DNA from: Actinomycetota bacterium
GTDB lineage: Bacteria > Actinomycetota > Geothermincolia > Geothermincolales > RBG-13-55-18
Direction: 5' to 3'
Length of the DNA: 64,000 bases
Assembly: GCA_028697145.1 (NCBI GenBank)
Contig: JAQVFR010000001.1
Location: 1-64,000 of the forward strand
Positions 40,059 to 49,547 of the stretch are shown here, one piece after another; position 1 is the stretch's first letter; every line of letters starts with the position of its first letter. Under the pieces are notes generated by a model, which worked only from the letters and a program-made list of their open reading frames with translations, was not told where the DNA came from and made no database searches. A program made the position numbers and the translations under genes.

Positions 40059-41372
40059 ATGGAAGCGAGTGAAGGAAAGGGCCGGGGGGCGATCTCTCGG
40101 GACAGGGAAAGGGCGGTGCTGGTCAGCCTGCGCTGGGGGGAAACGGGCCAGGCGGAGGCGGAGGAGAGCCTGCTCGAACTGCGCTCGCTGGCGGAGACGG
40201 CCGGCGCGGAGGTCGTGGCTACCCTGCTGCAGGCGCGCGCGCGCCCCGACGCCGCCACCTTCCTGGGCAGGGGAAAACTCGACGAGCTCGCGTCCCTGGT
40301 ATCATCCTCCGGGGCGGACCTGGTGATATTCGACCAGGAGCTGACCCCTTCCCAACAACGCAACCTGGAGAGAGAGCTGGGCGTGAAGGTGCTGGACCGC
40401 ACCGCCCTCATCCTCGACATATTCGCGCTGCACGCCCACTCCAAGGAGGGCAAGGCACAGGTGGAGATGGCACAACTCCGTTACCGCCTCACGCACCTGA
40501 CGGGAAGGGGCGTGGAGCTGAGCCGCCTGGGGGGAGGCATCGGGACCAGGGGTCCTGGCGAGACCAAGCTCGAGGTCGACAGGCGCCGTATAAAGACGCG
40601 CATAAGAACCCTCGACAGGGAACTCAAGGACCTGTCGCGGGTAAGAAGGGTCAAGCGCAAGCGGCGCGAACGGCAGGCGGTATCCACCTTCGCCCTCGTC
40701 GGCTACACCAACGCGGGCAAGTCATCCCTGCTCAACTACCTTACCGGAGCGGGGGTCACGGTGGAGGATCAGCTCTTCTCAACCCTCGATCCCATCACCA
40801 GGCGCGTCGGGCTGGCCGGCAGGCGGCGGGCGGTGGTCACCGATACCGTCGGCTTCATCGATCACCTGCCCCACCAGTTGGTCGAGGCCTTCAAATCGAC
40901 CCTGGAGGAGGTGGGAGAGGCTGGGGTCCTGCTGCACGTGATCGACGCCTCGTCGCCGAACGTGGGACGAAAGATGCGCGCGGTAGACGAAGTCCTCGAT
41001 GAGTTGGGGGCCAGTGATATCCCCACCATATACGTATTGAACAAGAGCGACCTGCTGCGTGAGGAGGACAGGCGCCGCCTGGAGAGGCTGGTCCCCGGGG
41101 GTGTCTTCACGTCGACGCTGAACGGAGAGGGCATGGACGACCTCCTGGAGAGGATGGCCGAGATGGATGGGTCGTCCCGGGTGGTGCGCGCCACCGTACC
41201 GCACAGCGAGGGGGAACTGCTAGCCCTCGTGTACAGGAGCGGACGGGTGCTGGAGATGCAGTCGGACGAAGCGGGCTACCATATCGTGGCCGAGATACCC
41301 GCGGAGGCGCTGCACCGCATGCAACCCTTCATAGACGATGCGCCACCCGGCGGGAAGCCGCGCGAGGAATAG
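40059..41372 (+). CDS. hflX: Ribosome-associated GTPase HflX
   Basis: A GTPase that splits stalled or heat-damaged ribosomes. The HflX N-terminal domain (FLGRGKLDEL, LTPSQQRNLE) is followed by the Gly-rich linker GGGIGTRGPGETKLE and a G domain with G1 GYTNAGKSS, G3 DTVGF and G4 NKSD. Length 437 aa. It closes a translation-related run miaB..miaA..hflX, as in Mycobacterium; hfq, which separates miaA and hflX in Proteobacteria, is absent. Confidence 0.96.
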   Translation: MEASEGKGRGAISRDRERAVLVSLRWGETGQAEAEESLLELRSLAETAGAEVVATLLQARARPDAATFLGRGKLDELASLVSSSGADLVIFDQELTPSQQRNLERELGVKVLDRTALILDIFALHAHSKEGKAQVEMAQLRYRLTHLTGRGVELSRLGGGIGTRGPGETKLEVDRRRIKTRIRTLDRELKDLSRVRRVKRKRRERQAVSTFALVGYTNAGKSSLLNYLTGAGVTVEDQLFSTLDPITRRVGLAGRRRAVVTDTVGFIDHLPHQLVEAFKSTLEEVGEAGVLLHVIDASSPNVGRKMRAVDEVLDELGASDIPTIYVLNKSDLLREEDRRRLERLVPGGVFTSTLNGEGMDDLLERMAEMDGSSRVVRATVPHSEGELLALVYRSGRVLEMQSDEAGYHIVAEIPAEALHRMQPFIDDAPPGGKPREE

Positions 41373-41391
41373 GGGAGGGGAGTATCGCCGT

Positions 41392-41431
41392 ACCGCGCCG
41401 CCCTCCGGCGCACCGTGCGAGGAGGCGCGGT
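41392..41431 (+). other. Stable hairpin after hflX, possible terminator
   Basis: Perfect 8-bp arms ACCGCGCC (41392-41399) and GGCGCGGT (41424-41431) enclose further inverted segments (CGCA/TGCG). No T-run follows. Confidence 0.5.
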
Positions 41432-41435
41432 GAGT

Positions 41436-41464
41436 TTGAACACCGGCAGGTGTTACTATTATCT
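41436..41464 (+). promoter_or_regulatory. Promoter candidate of the GGDEF gene
   Basis: TTGAAC at 41436-41441 and TTATCT at 41459-41464 (17-nt spacer) or TATTAT at 41457-41462 (15-nt spacer), just after the hflX hairpin. Confidence 0.55.
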
Positions 41465-41528
41465 AATGAGCCCGCCGGGCCACGGTAAGGCGGGCCTGGG
41501 GGCGACGGAAACAGGAGCGCGCAAGCAT

Positions 41529-43700
41529 ATGGGAATGCCATCTTCGTTGGGGGCATCCAGCCGGGGCTTCAAGGGGGAGACGCAGGGGCCGGAGCGCGGC
41601 TCATCCGAAATATACGATCCGCGCCTGCGAGAGTTCGTCTTCCGCGTGATCTTCGCGGCGCTGCTGATCGCCCTGGTGCAGTTGGACCACCTCGACGTCT
41701 TCCTGGGGGGCGAGATCGACTTCTTCTCCCTCTACATCCTCGCCGGCGCGTTCCTTGCCTACGCGGTCATCGCCTATTTCTTCCATGACATCTTCAGCCT
41801 GAGGGGGCCGCACGCCTGGGCAGTGAGCATCATCGACGTCTTCAGCCTCTGCGCCGCGGTGTACTTCTGCGGGGGCATCGAGAGCTACACCTTCCTCTTC
41901 CTGGGAACCATCCCCCTCATCGGGGGCATGTATCGCGGCTACAAGGGGGCAAGCTACGCCTGCGCCCTCTGCCTCATCGGCTTCACCGCCATCGTCGTCC
42001 TCGACCGCCAGCAGCCCCCCGGATACAACGTCGCCCAAGCCGTTGCCATCCGCTACGCTTATATAATCGCCGCCACCGTCGTGAACATACTCGTCGTGGA
42101 CCTCATGCTCAAGGACCGCAACCGGCTGAAGATCTTCTACGAGATAAGCCGGAGCTCCAGCAAGAGCCCGGCGCTCTACAACGTGCTCAAGGAGATAACC
42201 CAGCGCATGGCCGAGTTCATGAGAGCGGAGGTGGCGCTGGTTTTCCTCTACAACGAGGAGTCCGGCACACTCGATGCCCAGCAGCCCTCACTGGGGCTGG
42301 ATTTCATGAGCACGGCCAGGCTCAGACTGCAGGCCGATACGCCCGGGGTCCTGTCCAGTTGTTTCCGCAACGACAAGCCTCTCCTGGTGACGCGCCGCCT
42401 TTCACGGGAGGTGGAGATCTCTCCCTTCGCCCCGGGCTACAACGTGTTCGACATGTTGGCCAGCCCGCTCGTGGCGCGCGGCAGGACCATCGGCCTCATC
42501 GTGATGGCGAACAAGCTCAACCGCCGGGGCTTCAACAAGCACGACCTCGCGCTGACAGAGCTCATAGCCCCCCATATCTCCGTTTTCCTCGATAACGCGC
42601 TTCTCTACCGGCGCAGCGAGGAGAAGGTGGCGCAGCTGACCAGCCTCATCAGGGTGATCGATGCCATCAACACCGTCTCCAGTCTCGACCAGCTGTACAA
42701 CCTCGCCATGGACGTGATCCGCGGCCTCTTCGCCGTGGAGAAGGCGCTGATAAACATCATCGACTACCGCGTTGAGCTCATGGAGACGGTGCGCAGCTTC
42801 GGTTACAGCGAGGAGTATATCACGCGCCATCTCAGCCACCCCTTCGAGGCGATAAACGAATGCTATGTGATGCGCCATGACGAGACCTTCCTGTGCACGG
42901 ACGTGGCGTCCGACCTCCGCTGCCCGAACATGCTCGTGGACCCGGAGTCCCATTCCGTGCTGTGCGTGCCCATCCGTTCCGGGAAGAACGTCTACGGCAT
43001 ACTGCACATGGCCAGCCGCTACCAGAACGCCTTCGACGAGGAGGACGCCGCGCTCGCCAATGCCATCGGGGAGCAGATCGGCATGGTGGTGGAGAGCGCG
43101 AGGCTCTTCGAGGAGATCAACCGCCTCGCCATCACCGACGACATGACCGGCCTGTATAACATCAGGTATCTCAGAAGGGTGCTGGGCGAGGAGGTCAAGA
43201 GGTCGATCCGCTACAACCGCCCGCTTTCCTTCATCATGCTGGATATAGACTTCTTCAAGATATACAACGACAAACACGGTCATCCCCGCGGAGACGAGGT
43301 GTTGCGCATACTAGCGGGCCTGCTGCAGCAGAACACCCGCGACGTCGACACCGTGTTCCGCTACGGGGGAGAGGAGTTCTCGGTGATCATCCCGGAGGTC
43401 GGCAAGCAAGAGGCATACGCGATGGCGGAACGTATACGGCGCGTGGTGCAGGAGCACCTTTTCCCGTACGAGGAGGATCAACCCGGGGGCAACCTGACCG
43501 TGAGCATCGGGGTTGCAAGCCTCCCGGACGACGCCCAGGAGGGGGAGGAGCTCGTGGATAAGGCGGACCGCGCCCTTTACCGGGCCAAGCAGAGCGGGCG
43601 CAACCGCGTCAGCCTCTATGATCCGTCCGAAGACAGCATATCCCTGCCCATGCGTTCCCACGCCCCCCTGCGCCAGCCTCCGCCTCCGCCCGACGGCTAG
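41529..43700 (+). CDS. Membrane diguanylate cyclase with two GAF domains
   Basis: A 723-aa sensor protein. About six transmembrane helices (roughly 41640-42110) form an N-terminal membrane sensor; two GAF-like domains follow; the C-terminal GGDEF domain has the active GGEEF motif. A RxxD inhibitory site (RDVD) lies exactly five residues before it, so the cyclase should be active and feedback-inhibited by c-di-GMP. A Pro-rich tail ends the protein. The start is uncertain: ATG 41466 is next to the promoter, ATG 41529 has GGAG about 12 nt upstream. A c-di-GMP effector candidate lies about 6 kb downstream (49548-49856). Signal unknown. Confidence 0.92.
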   Translation: MGMPSSLGASSRGFKGETQGPERGSSEIYDPRLREFVFRVIFAALLIALVQLDHLDVFLGGEIDFFSLYILAGAFLAYAVIAYFFHDIFSLRGPHAWAVSIIDVFSLCAAVYFCGGIESYTFLFLGTIPLIGGMYRGYKGASYACALCLIGFTAIVVLDRQQPPGYNVAQAVAIRYAYIIAATVVNILVVDLMLKDRNRLKIFYEISRSSSKSPALYNVLKEITQRMAEFMRAEVALVFLYNEESGTLDAQQPSLGLDFMSTARLRLQADTPGVLSSCFRNDKPLLVTRRLSREVEISPFAPGYNVFDMLASPLVARGRTIGLIVMANKLNRRGFNKHDLALTELIAPHISVFLDNALLYRRSEEKVAQLTSLIRVIDAINTVSSLDQLYNLAMDVIRGLFAVEKALINIIDYRVELMETVRSFGYSEEYITRHLSHPFEAINECYVMRHDETFLCTDVASDLRCPNMLVDPESHSVLCVPIRSGKNVYGILHMASRYQNAFDEEDAALANAIGEQIGMVVESARLFEEINRLAITDDMTGLYNIRYLRRVLGEEVKRSIRYNRPLSFIMLDIDFFKIYNDKHGHPRGDEVLRILAGLLQQNTRDVDTVFRYGGEEFSVIIPEVGKQEAYAMAERIRRVVQEHLFPYEEDQPGGNLTVSIGVASLPDDAQEGEELVDKADRALYRAKQSGRNRVSLYDPSEDSISLPMRSHAPLRQPPPPPDG

Positions 43701-43730
43701 GACCGCCGGGGTCGAGAACGCTTACCCGAG

Positions 43731-43768
43731 GGCAGCGCAAGCAAGGAAGATGGCCTCCTTGCGCTGCC
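43731..43768 (+). terminator. Hairpin after the GGDEF gene
   Basis: An 11-bp perfect stem (43731-43741 with 43758-43768). The GCAAGGA/TCCTTGC segments inside (43741-43747 with 43756-43762) allow a second, mutually exclusive fold. No T-run. Confidence 0.45.
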
Positions 43769-43773
43769 GCGCG

Positions 43774-43802
43774 TTGCAATCGCCACTTGTGGCCTATAAA
43801 AT
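43774..43802 (+). promoter_or_regulatory. Promoter of tRNA-Pro
   Basis: TTGCAA (43774-43779), 17-nt spacer, TAAAAT (43797-43802), ending 25 nt before the tRNA. Confidence 0.65.
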
Positions 43803-43826
43803 GTTAGACCTGGAGAAATTGAGTCT

Positions 43827-43904
43827 CGGGATGTGGCGCAGCTTGGTTAGCGCGCTTGACTGGGGGTCAAGAGGTCGCCGGTTCAAATCCGGCCATCCCG
43901 ACCA
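43827..43904 (+). tRNA. tRNA-Pro (anticodon GGG)
   Basis: Full cloverleaf: acceptor stem CGGGATG (43827-43833) with CATCCCG (43894-43900), anticodon stem CTTGA/TCAAG, loop CTGGGGG giving anticodon GGG at 43862-43864, T arm GCCGGTTCAAATCCGGC, discriminator A, and an encoded CCA (43902-43904). It reads CCC and CCU. It has its own promoter and terminator. Confidence 0.97.
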
Positions 43905-43912
43905 GGCGAAAT

Positions 43913-43943
43913 GGGCGGGACGATTCAACCGCCCTTTTCCTTT
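43913..43943 (+). terminator. Intrinsic terminator of tRNA-Pro
   Basis: Stem GGGCGG (43913-43918) / CCGCCC (43929-43934), then TTTTCCTTT. Confidence 0.85.
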
Positions 43944-44043
43944 ATGACCCTCTGCGGGACGGCGCGGGAAGCATCTCGCTCCAGGCCTCCCGCGTCTGCT
44001 CGAGGGTCCCCTTGGCCGTCGCGCGCGAAGGAGGTTGGGATAT

Positions 44044-44652
44044 ATGATCAGGAAGAACATCGCGAATTTCTTCACCTGCCTGCGTATAATCCTCATCCCC
44101 GTTATCCTGTGGCTTATCTCCATCATGTCCAGGCAGGTGTCCGACTCCGCCCATTACTGGGCCCTGGGCGTGTTCCTCTTCGCCGCCTCCACCGATTTCA
44201 TCGACGGCCAGATTGCGCGGCGCACCAACACCATCTCCGAGTTCGGCAAGCTCGTGGACCCCTTCGCCGACCGACTGCTTGTCATCTCCGTCCTCGTGGC
44301 CCTGATGTGGAGGGGCTTCCTGCCCATATGGATGGGGGCCCTCATCGTGAGCAGGGACGTGCTCATGCTCATCGGTGCCCCGATAGTGGGGATAAACGAC
44401 AGGGAGGTGCGAGAAAAGTTGGCCGTCCACTGGACGGGCAAGGCGGCTACCGCCATGCTTTTCGTGTCCATCTGCCTGTTCATCACGTGGAACGTGCCCG
44501 AGCCCGTGGGGGGAGGCGGCTTCTTCACCCGCGTGAATCCCGCCGGTTTCGTGATCTTCTGCGCGGGCATCGTCTTCTCCTACGTCAGCGGTTACATCTA
44601 TTTGCGGCGGGGTATAAAGTTGTTAGGCGCCGCGAAAACGTCCGCTGGCTAA
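44044..44652 (+). CDS. pgsA: CDP-alcohol phosphatidyltransferase (PgsA-like)
   Basis: An integral membrane enzyme of about 202 aa in phospholipid synthesis. The family signature is complete: DGQIARRTNTISEFGKLVD followed by PFADR. Several hydrophobic helices surround it. It most likely makes phosphatidylglycerol phosphate from CDP-diacylglycerol and glycerol 3-phosphate, though other alcohol acceptors cannot be excluded. ATG 44044 has AAGGAGG at 9-nt spacing; the TTG at 44035 abuts that site. Confidence 0.9.
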   Translation: MIRKNIANFFTCLRIILIPVILWLISIMSRQVSDSAHYWALGVFLFAASTDFIDGQIARRTNTISEFGKLVDPFADRLLVISVLVALMWRGFLPIWMGALIVSRDVLMLIGAPIVGINDREVREKLAVHWTGKAATAMLFVSICLFITWNVPEPVGGGGFFTRVNPAGFVIFCAGIVFSYVSGYIYLRRGIKLLGAAKTSAG

Positions 44653-44741
44653 CGCCGCTTACGCTCTCCGCGCGAAGGGCCCGCTGGCGGCGACTCTTGA
44701 AGTGTATCTGGAAAGTTAGTCATAGACATGGAGGTGACGAT

Positions 44742-45422
44742 ATGGCCTCTCGCTACACCGCGGAAAGGGACCTCTCGCAGGCCGTAAAGATAAGCTGGCT
44801 CGGCCACGCCATGTTCCTGCTGGAGGACGGGGTGCGGCGCCTGGTGACCGATCCCTACAACGATTACGTCGGATACCCTCTGCCGGACGTGACGGCAGAC
44901 ATCGTGCTCGTAAGCCACGATCATGCCGACCATTCCAATATCGACCTGGTGAAGGGAGAGCCGGTGGTGGTGCGCGATGCGGCTCCCCGCGAGGTGGCCG
45001 GGGTGAAGGTCTCCGGGGTATCGACTCATCACGACTCCAAGGGCGGAACCGAGCGCGGCCCCAATATCGCGTTTCGCTGGGAGATGCAGGGCTTGACTTT
45101 CGTGCACCTCGGCGACCTGGGCCACCGGCTGGACGACGAGGCGGCCAGGGCGCTGGCAGGCACGCATATCCTCTTCGTGCCGGTAGGGGGGTTCTTCACC
45201 CTGGAGCCGCCGGATGCTGCGAGCGTGGTCAGAGCCCTCGACCCGCGCATCGCCATTCCGATGCACTACCGCAACGCTGCCTGCTCCTTTCCCATAGAGA
45301 CCGAGGAGCCTTTCGCGGCCCACTTCGACGCCGTGGAGCGAACGGGCAGATCTCCCGTCTATGTCTCCGAGGACAACCTTCCTCCGCACAGCGTGGTCCT
45401 GATAATGGACTACCTGACTTGA
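44742..45422 (+). CDS. UPF0173-type metallo-beta-lactamase-fold hydrolase
   Basis: A 226-aa MBL-fold metal-dependent hydrolase. Metal ligands appear in SHDHADHSN (HxHxDH), the HLGDLGH segment and the C-terminal PMHYRN. N-terminal ISWLGHAMFLLE is typical of UPF0173. Substrate unknown. GGAGGTGACG precedes ATG 44742. The frame is open upstream to 43911 only because it shadows pgsA; that part is not coding. Confidence 0.9.
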   Translation: MASRYTAERDLSQAVKISWLGHAMFLLEDGVRRLVTDPYNDYVGYPLPDVTADIVLVSHDHADHSNIDLVKGEPVVVRDAAPREVAGVKVSGVSTHHDSKGGTERGPNIAFRWEMQGLTFVHLGDLGHRLDDEAARALAGTHILFVPVGGFFTLEPPDAASVVRALDPRIAIPMHYRNAACSFPIETEEPFAAHFDAVERTGRSPVYVSEDNLPPHSVVLIMDYLT

Positions 45423-45444
45423 GTGAATGTATGGAGGTAATGTC

Positions 45445-47943
45445 ATGAAAGCCGTGATCATGGCGGGTGGCCAGGGCACCCGCCTGCGCCCACTCACCAG
45501 CAACCAGCCCAAGCCGATGCTGCCGGTGGTGAACCGTCCCATGATGGAACACATCGTGAACCTTCTCACTCGCTGTTCCTTTGATGAGATGATCGTCACC
45601 CTGCAGTTCCTTCCCACGCTCATCAGCAACTATTTCGGAGACGGCGGTGAATGGGGCGCCTCCATGCATTATTCCACCGAATTCGTTCCCCTCGGGACGG
45701 CGGGAAGCGTGAAGAACGCCTCCGGACTGCTGCAGGACACCTTCCTGGTGATAAGCGGGGACGCGCTCACCGACATCGACCTTACCGGGGTGGTGGATTA
45801 CCACCGCCGCAACAAGGCCATGGCCACACTTACGCTCATCCGCGTAGATAACCCCCTGGAGTTCGGCATTGTGGTCACGGACGCCGATGGACGCATTGAG
45901 AGGTTCCTCGAGAAGCCAAACTGGGGGCAGGTATTCAGCGATACCATCAACACGGGCATCTACGTGCTCGAACCCGAGGTCCTGGACTTCATCCCCGACG
46001 GACGCTCCTTCGATTTCTCCAAGGACCTCTTCCCCCTCCTGCTCGAAAAGGGCTATCCGCTCTACGGATACGTTGCCGAGGGGTACTGGTGCGATATAGG
46101 CAATTTCGAGCAATACATCGCCGCCCACAAGGACATCCTGGAACGCAAGGTGCGCATAGATCCGCCGGGCTTCCGCATGTCCGAGAACGTGTGGGTAGGG
46201 GAGGGAGTGGACATCGCGGGCGACGCAGAGATACGGGGTCCGGTGGTGCTCGGAGACCACTGCAGGATCGAGAGGGGTGCCGTGATCCGCGAATACACCG
46301 TCCTCGGCCATAACGTCATCGTCAAACAGGATTCCTTCGTACACCGCGCCCTCGTATACGACAATTCCTATATCGGCGCCAACTGCCATCTCAGGGGTTG
46401 CGTGGTGGGGAAGAACTGCGATCTCAAGGGCAACGTCCGCCTCGAGGAGGGGGTCGTGGTCGGGGACGAGTGCCTCATCGGCGAGAACGTGATGGTCAAC
46501 CATGACGTCAAGATATATCCCTTTAAGACGGTAGAAACCGGGGCCACCGTTAACACCAGCATCATCTGGGAATCGAAGGGCCTGCGCACCCTTTTCGGCA
46601 AGAAGGCGATATCCGGCATCATGAACATCGACATCACACCGGAACAGGCCCTGAGGATCGCCCTGGCCTACGGCTCAAGCCTGCCCCTGGGTTCCACCGT
46701 CGTGACGACGCGCGACGCTTCCCGGGCGGCCCGTACCATCAAAAGAGCCGTGATCACGGGCTTGAACGCGTCCGGCGTGAACGTTGCCGACCTCGAGGTG
46801 TCTCCCTCCCCGGTGAACCGTTTCGCCATTAGCGTGGAGAGAGCGGTGGGGGGGATAGACGTGCGCATCTCCACCTTCGACCCCCAGTCCATAGAGATCA
46901 GGTTTTTCGACGAGCGGGGTATAGATATATCCGAGGCGAAACAGCGCGACATCGAGAAGGTCTTCTACCAGGCGAACTTCAGGAGGGCCTTCATGGGAGA
47001 GATCGGGGCCATCGTGTTCCCGCCCCGCGTGCTGGAAATGTATACTAACTCTCTGCTCAACCAGCTCGACCTGGAGAGGCTTAACCTCAAACGCTTCCGC
47101 GTCGTGGTAGATTACGCTTTCGGGAGCGTCAGCATCATCCTGCCGCAGGTACTGGGGAAGATGGGCTGCGACGTCCTCGGGCTGAACAGCTTCGTGGATG
47201 AAAAGAAGGTGACCCTCGACCAGGAGGAGCTGAACGCGGCCCTCAAGAATCTCTCGCAGCTGGTAAGGACTTCCGAGGCTGAGCTCGGGGTGCTCATGGA
47301 CAACGCGGGGGAGAGGCTGTACCTCCTGGATGACCTGGGGCGCCAGTTACACCCCCAGACCGCCCTCTTGCTCTTCGTGAAACTGTTATGCGAGTCGGGG
47401 CGCAAGGGAAGGATCGCCGTACCTGTAAGCATCACCTCGCGGGTAGAGGAGATCGCCCAAAGCTACGGCAACGAGGTCATACGCACCAAGGTCAGCCGCA
47501 GCGATCTCATGAGGACTTCACTGGACGGAGAAGTGATCTTCGCTGGTGCGGGGAGCGGGGGTTTCATCTTTCCCTCCTTCCTCCCCATATATGACGCCAT
47601 GGCCAGCACGGCCATCCTCATGGACAGCCTGAGCCAGGCCGGCGGTCGCCTCTCCGGGCTGGTGGACGAGCTTCCCCCCGTCCATCTCTTATCCGAGGAG
47701 ATCCCCGCCTCCTGGGAGCAGAAGGGGCTCATCATGCGCCGACTCGTGGAGGAGACTAACGAAGGCCGCCTGGAGCTTATCGACGGGGTGAAGGTCTTCC
47801 TGGACGAGCGCACCTGGATACTCGTCCTGCCCGATCCCGACGTGCCATCGATGCACCTGATATGCGAATCCGATGACGACACCCGGGCCGCCCTCGTGAT
47901 CGGTGAGTTCACCAAGAAGATAATGGATATCGTCGGCGGCTGA
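45445..47943 (+). CDS. Mannose-1-phosphate guanylyltransferase fused to a degenerate phosphomannomutase domain
   Basis: An 832-aa fusion. Residues 1-235: nucleotidyltransferase with MAGGQGTRLRPLTSNQPKPM, making an NDP-sugar (GDP-mannose most likely). About 250-370: left-handed beta-helix repeats. About 385-825: phosphohexomutase fold. The mutase part lacks the phosphoserine motif (TxSHNP is ISTFDP) and the metal loop (DGDxDR is DNAGER), so it should not act as a mutase and may be regulatory or structural. Similar pseudo-mutase fusions occur in other bacteria. ATG 45445 follows TGGAGG; upstream ATG 45427 lacks a site. It starts 22 nt after the MBL gene. Confidence 0.88.
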   Translation: MKAVIMAGGQGTRLRPLTSNQPKPMLPVVNRPMMEHIVNLLTRCSFDEMIVTLQFLPTLISNYFGDGGEWGASMHYSTEFVPLGTAGSVKNASGLLQDTFLVISGDALTDIDLTGVVDYHRRNKAMATLTLIRVDNPLEFGIVVTDADGRIERFLEKPNWGQVFSDTINTGIYVLEPEVLDFIPDGRSFDFSKDLFPLLLEKGYPLYGYVAEGYWCDIGNFEQYIAAHKDILERKVRIDPPGFRMSENVWVGEGVDIAGDAEIRGPVVLGDHCRIERGAVIREYTVLGHNVIVKQDSFVHRALVYDNSYIGANCHLRGCVVGKNCDLKGNVRLEEGVVVGDECLIGENVMVNHDVKIYPFKTVETGATVNTSIIWESKGLRTLFGKKAISGIMNIDITPEQALRIALAYGSSLPLGSTVVTTRDASRAARTIKRAVITGLNASGVNVADLEVSPSPVNRFAISVERAVGGIDVRISTFDPQSIEIRFFDERGIDISEAKQRDIEKVFYQANFRRAFMGEIGAIVFPPRVLEMYTNSLLNQLDLERLNLKRFRVVVDYAFGSVSIILPQVLGKMGCDVLGLNSFVDEKKVTLDQEELNAALKNLSQLVRTSEAELGVLMDNAGERLYLLDDLGRQLHPQTALLLFVKLLCESGRKGRIAVPVSITSRVEEIAQSYGNEVIRTKVSRSDLMRTSLDGEVIFAGAGSGGFIFPSFLPIYDAMASTAILMDSLSQAGGRLSGLVDELPPVHLLSEEIPASWEQKGLIMRRLVEETNEGRLELIDGVKVFLDERTWILVLPDPDVPSMHLICESDDDTRAALVIGEFTKKIMDIVGG

Positions 47944-48039
47944 CCATAGCGCCACCGTGTGATGCCGGGTTTCATTGCGAGCGCAGCCGGCAGCGGCTAT
48001 CCTCAATGATAAGGCTCGGTTATGTGACGGAGGGTTATG

Positions 48040-48579
48040 ATGGATATGGACGTGAGGTTCGAGGCGGAGAGCGCGCTGCTCGTCATCGATATGCTGAACG
48101 ACTTCATCGAGGATGGAGGGTCGCTGGTGGTTCCGGGCGCCAGGAGGATCGTACCTCGCCTGGCACGGATCCTTGCAGGCGCCAGGGAGCAGGGGATCCC
48201 GGTGATCTACATCACCGACAGCCACCGCGAGGACGATCACGAGTTCCGCTACTGGCCGGCACATGCCGTCTCGGACACCTGGGGGGGGGAGGTCATAGAC
48301 GCCCTCAAGCCGGCTCCGGGTGAGTATATCATCCCCAAGCGCAGGTACAGCGCGTTCTTCGGCACGGACCTCGACACCTACCTGCGCGAGATGGAGGTGA
48401 GAAGGATCTACCTGACGGGGGTCCTTACCAATATCTGCGTATATGCCACCGCCCTCGACGCGGCGATGAGGAATTACGGCGTGAGCGTCTTCAGGGACGC
48501 CGTGGCCTCGCTGAGCGAGGAGACCGACCGTTTCATCTTCCAGCAGCTCGAAGACGTGGTCCACGCGGAGCTGCTTTAA
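48040..48579 (+). CDS. Isochorismatase-family cysteine hydrolase
   Basis: A protein of about 179 aa of the nicotinamidase/isochorismatase-like family. Catalytic triad: Asp in VIDMLNDF, Lys in PKRRYSAF, Cys in TNICVYATA. ATGs at 48037, 48040 and 48046 are all in frame; 48040 has the better distance to GGAGGG. Substrate unknown; nicotinamide or another amide are both plausible. lipM begins 11 nt downstream. Confidence 0.9.
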   Translation: MDMDVRFEAESALLVIDMLNDFIEDGGSLVVPGARRIVPRLARILAGAREQGIPVIYITDSHREDDHEFRYWPAHAVSDTWGGEVIDALKPAPGEYIIPKRRYSAFFGTDLDTYLREMEVRRIYLTGVLTNICVYATALDAAMRNYGVSVFRDAVASLSEETDRFIFQQLEDVVHAELL

Positions 48580-48590
48580 GCGGGGCCGAC

Positions 48591-49442
48591 TTGGACAAAG
48601 CCGTGCATACCCGCGATCAAATCCCCTGGCGCCTGTTGGCCTCGCCGCCCGCGGGGGGTGCCAGCCACATGGCCCTGGACCAGACCCTGCTGGAGGCCGC
48701 CTGCGAGGAGGATTTCGTCCCCACCCTCCGCTTCTACAGGTGGTCGCCCCCGGCGCTTTCCATCGGACGCTTCCAGCCCATCGACGACGTAGACCTGGAT
48801 TCCTGCGCCGCCGAGGGCATCGAGGTTACGCGGCGTCCCACCGGAGGAAAGAGCATCCTCCACCTCGACGACTTCACCTACAGCATCGTCATGCCGCGGG
48901 GTTTTCCGCTGCCCGACGGCGTCGTCGAAGCATACCGCCTCATCAGCGAGGGCATATTGCTCGCCCTGGAGCGCCTCGGCCTCGACGCCGTCATCCGGCC
49001 GGGAGGGGGGGAGGACTACCGCCGGACCGGGGGCGCCTGTTTCGCCGCGAGCACCCAGGCTGACCTGGAGTGCGGCGGCCGCAAGCTCTGCGGCAGCGCC
49101 CAGGTGCGCCGCGGGGGCGCCCTGCTCCAGCATGGATCGATATTACTCAAAGACCAATCCGGCCTGCTTTTCAGGCTGCTGCGCTTCACCGGCGAGGAAG
49201 AGCGGGACAGGCACCTCGACGCATACAGGCGGCGCTGCATGTCTCTCGACGAGACCGCACGCGAGTACGGATGGCAGCATGTAGCCGACTGCTTTATCGA
49301 GGGTTTCAGGGAATACTTCGGCGTCGAGATAGCCGGGGGGGAGCTTTCGCCCCGTGAAAGGGCGCGCTGGAACGACCTGAGCAGGGCGTACTCGTCCAAA
49401 CGCTGGCTCAGAAACGCCGAATCGATGGCTCTCCCGCGCTGA
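48591..49442 (+). CDS. lipM: Lipoate/octanoate transferase (LipM-like, BPL/LPL family)
   Basis: A 283-aa member of the biotin/lipoate ligase fold. It has the RRPTGGKSILH motif, a Cys in GGACFAAST where LipM has its acyl-carrying Cys, and the Lys of GGRKLCGSAQ. These favour an octanoyl transferase (LipM) over an ATP-using lipoate ligase. TTG 48591 is used with a weak site (GCGGGG). Alternatives: LplA-like ligase. Confidence 0.85.
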   Translation: MDKAVHTRDQIPWRLLASPPAGGASHMALDQTLLEAACEEDFVPTLRFYRWSPPALSIGRFQPIDDVDLDSCAAEGIEVTRRPTGGKSILHLDDFTYSIVMPRGFPLPDGVVEAYRLISEGILLALERLGLDAVIRPGGGEDYRRTGGACFAASTQADLECGGRKLCGSAQVRRGGALLQHGSILLKDQSGLLFRLLRFTGEEERDRHLDAYRRRCMSLDETAREYGWQHVADCFIEGFREYFGVEIAGGELSPRERARWNDLSRAYSSKRWLRNAESMALPR

Positions 49443-49479
49443 GCGCGCGGGCGGGTGTCACGCCGGCGCGATTTGATGC

Positions 49480-49508
49480 TTAATGGGGGGAGTATTTTCT
49501 GATAGAAT
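49480..49508 (+). promoter_or_regulatory. Promoter candidate of the rsiG-like gene
   Basis: TTAATG (49480-49485), 17-nt spacer, TAGAAT (49503-49508) preceded by TGA (extended -10). Confidence 0.5.
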
Positions 49509-49547
49509 CAAGGTTGACTAGGGCGATGACCACAAGGAGGATCGCGG

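Noticed and set aside
43911-44741. A 277-codon open upstream extension of the MBL hydrolase gene
   Set aside because: It overlaps pgsA in another frame; the pgsA signature and its ribosome-binding site show that frame is real, and the MBL protein has its own site at 44730.
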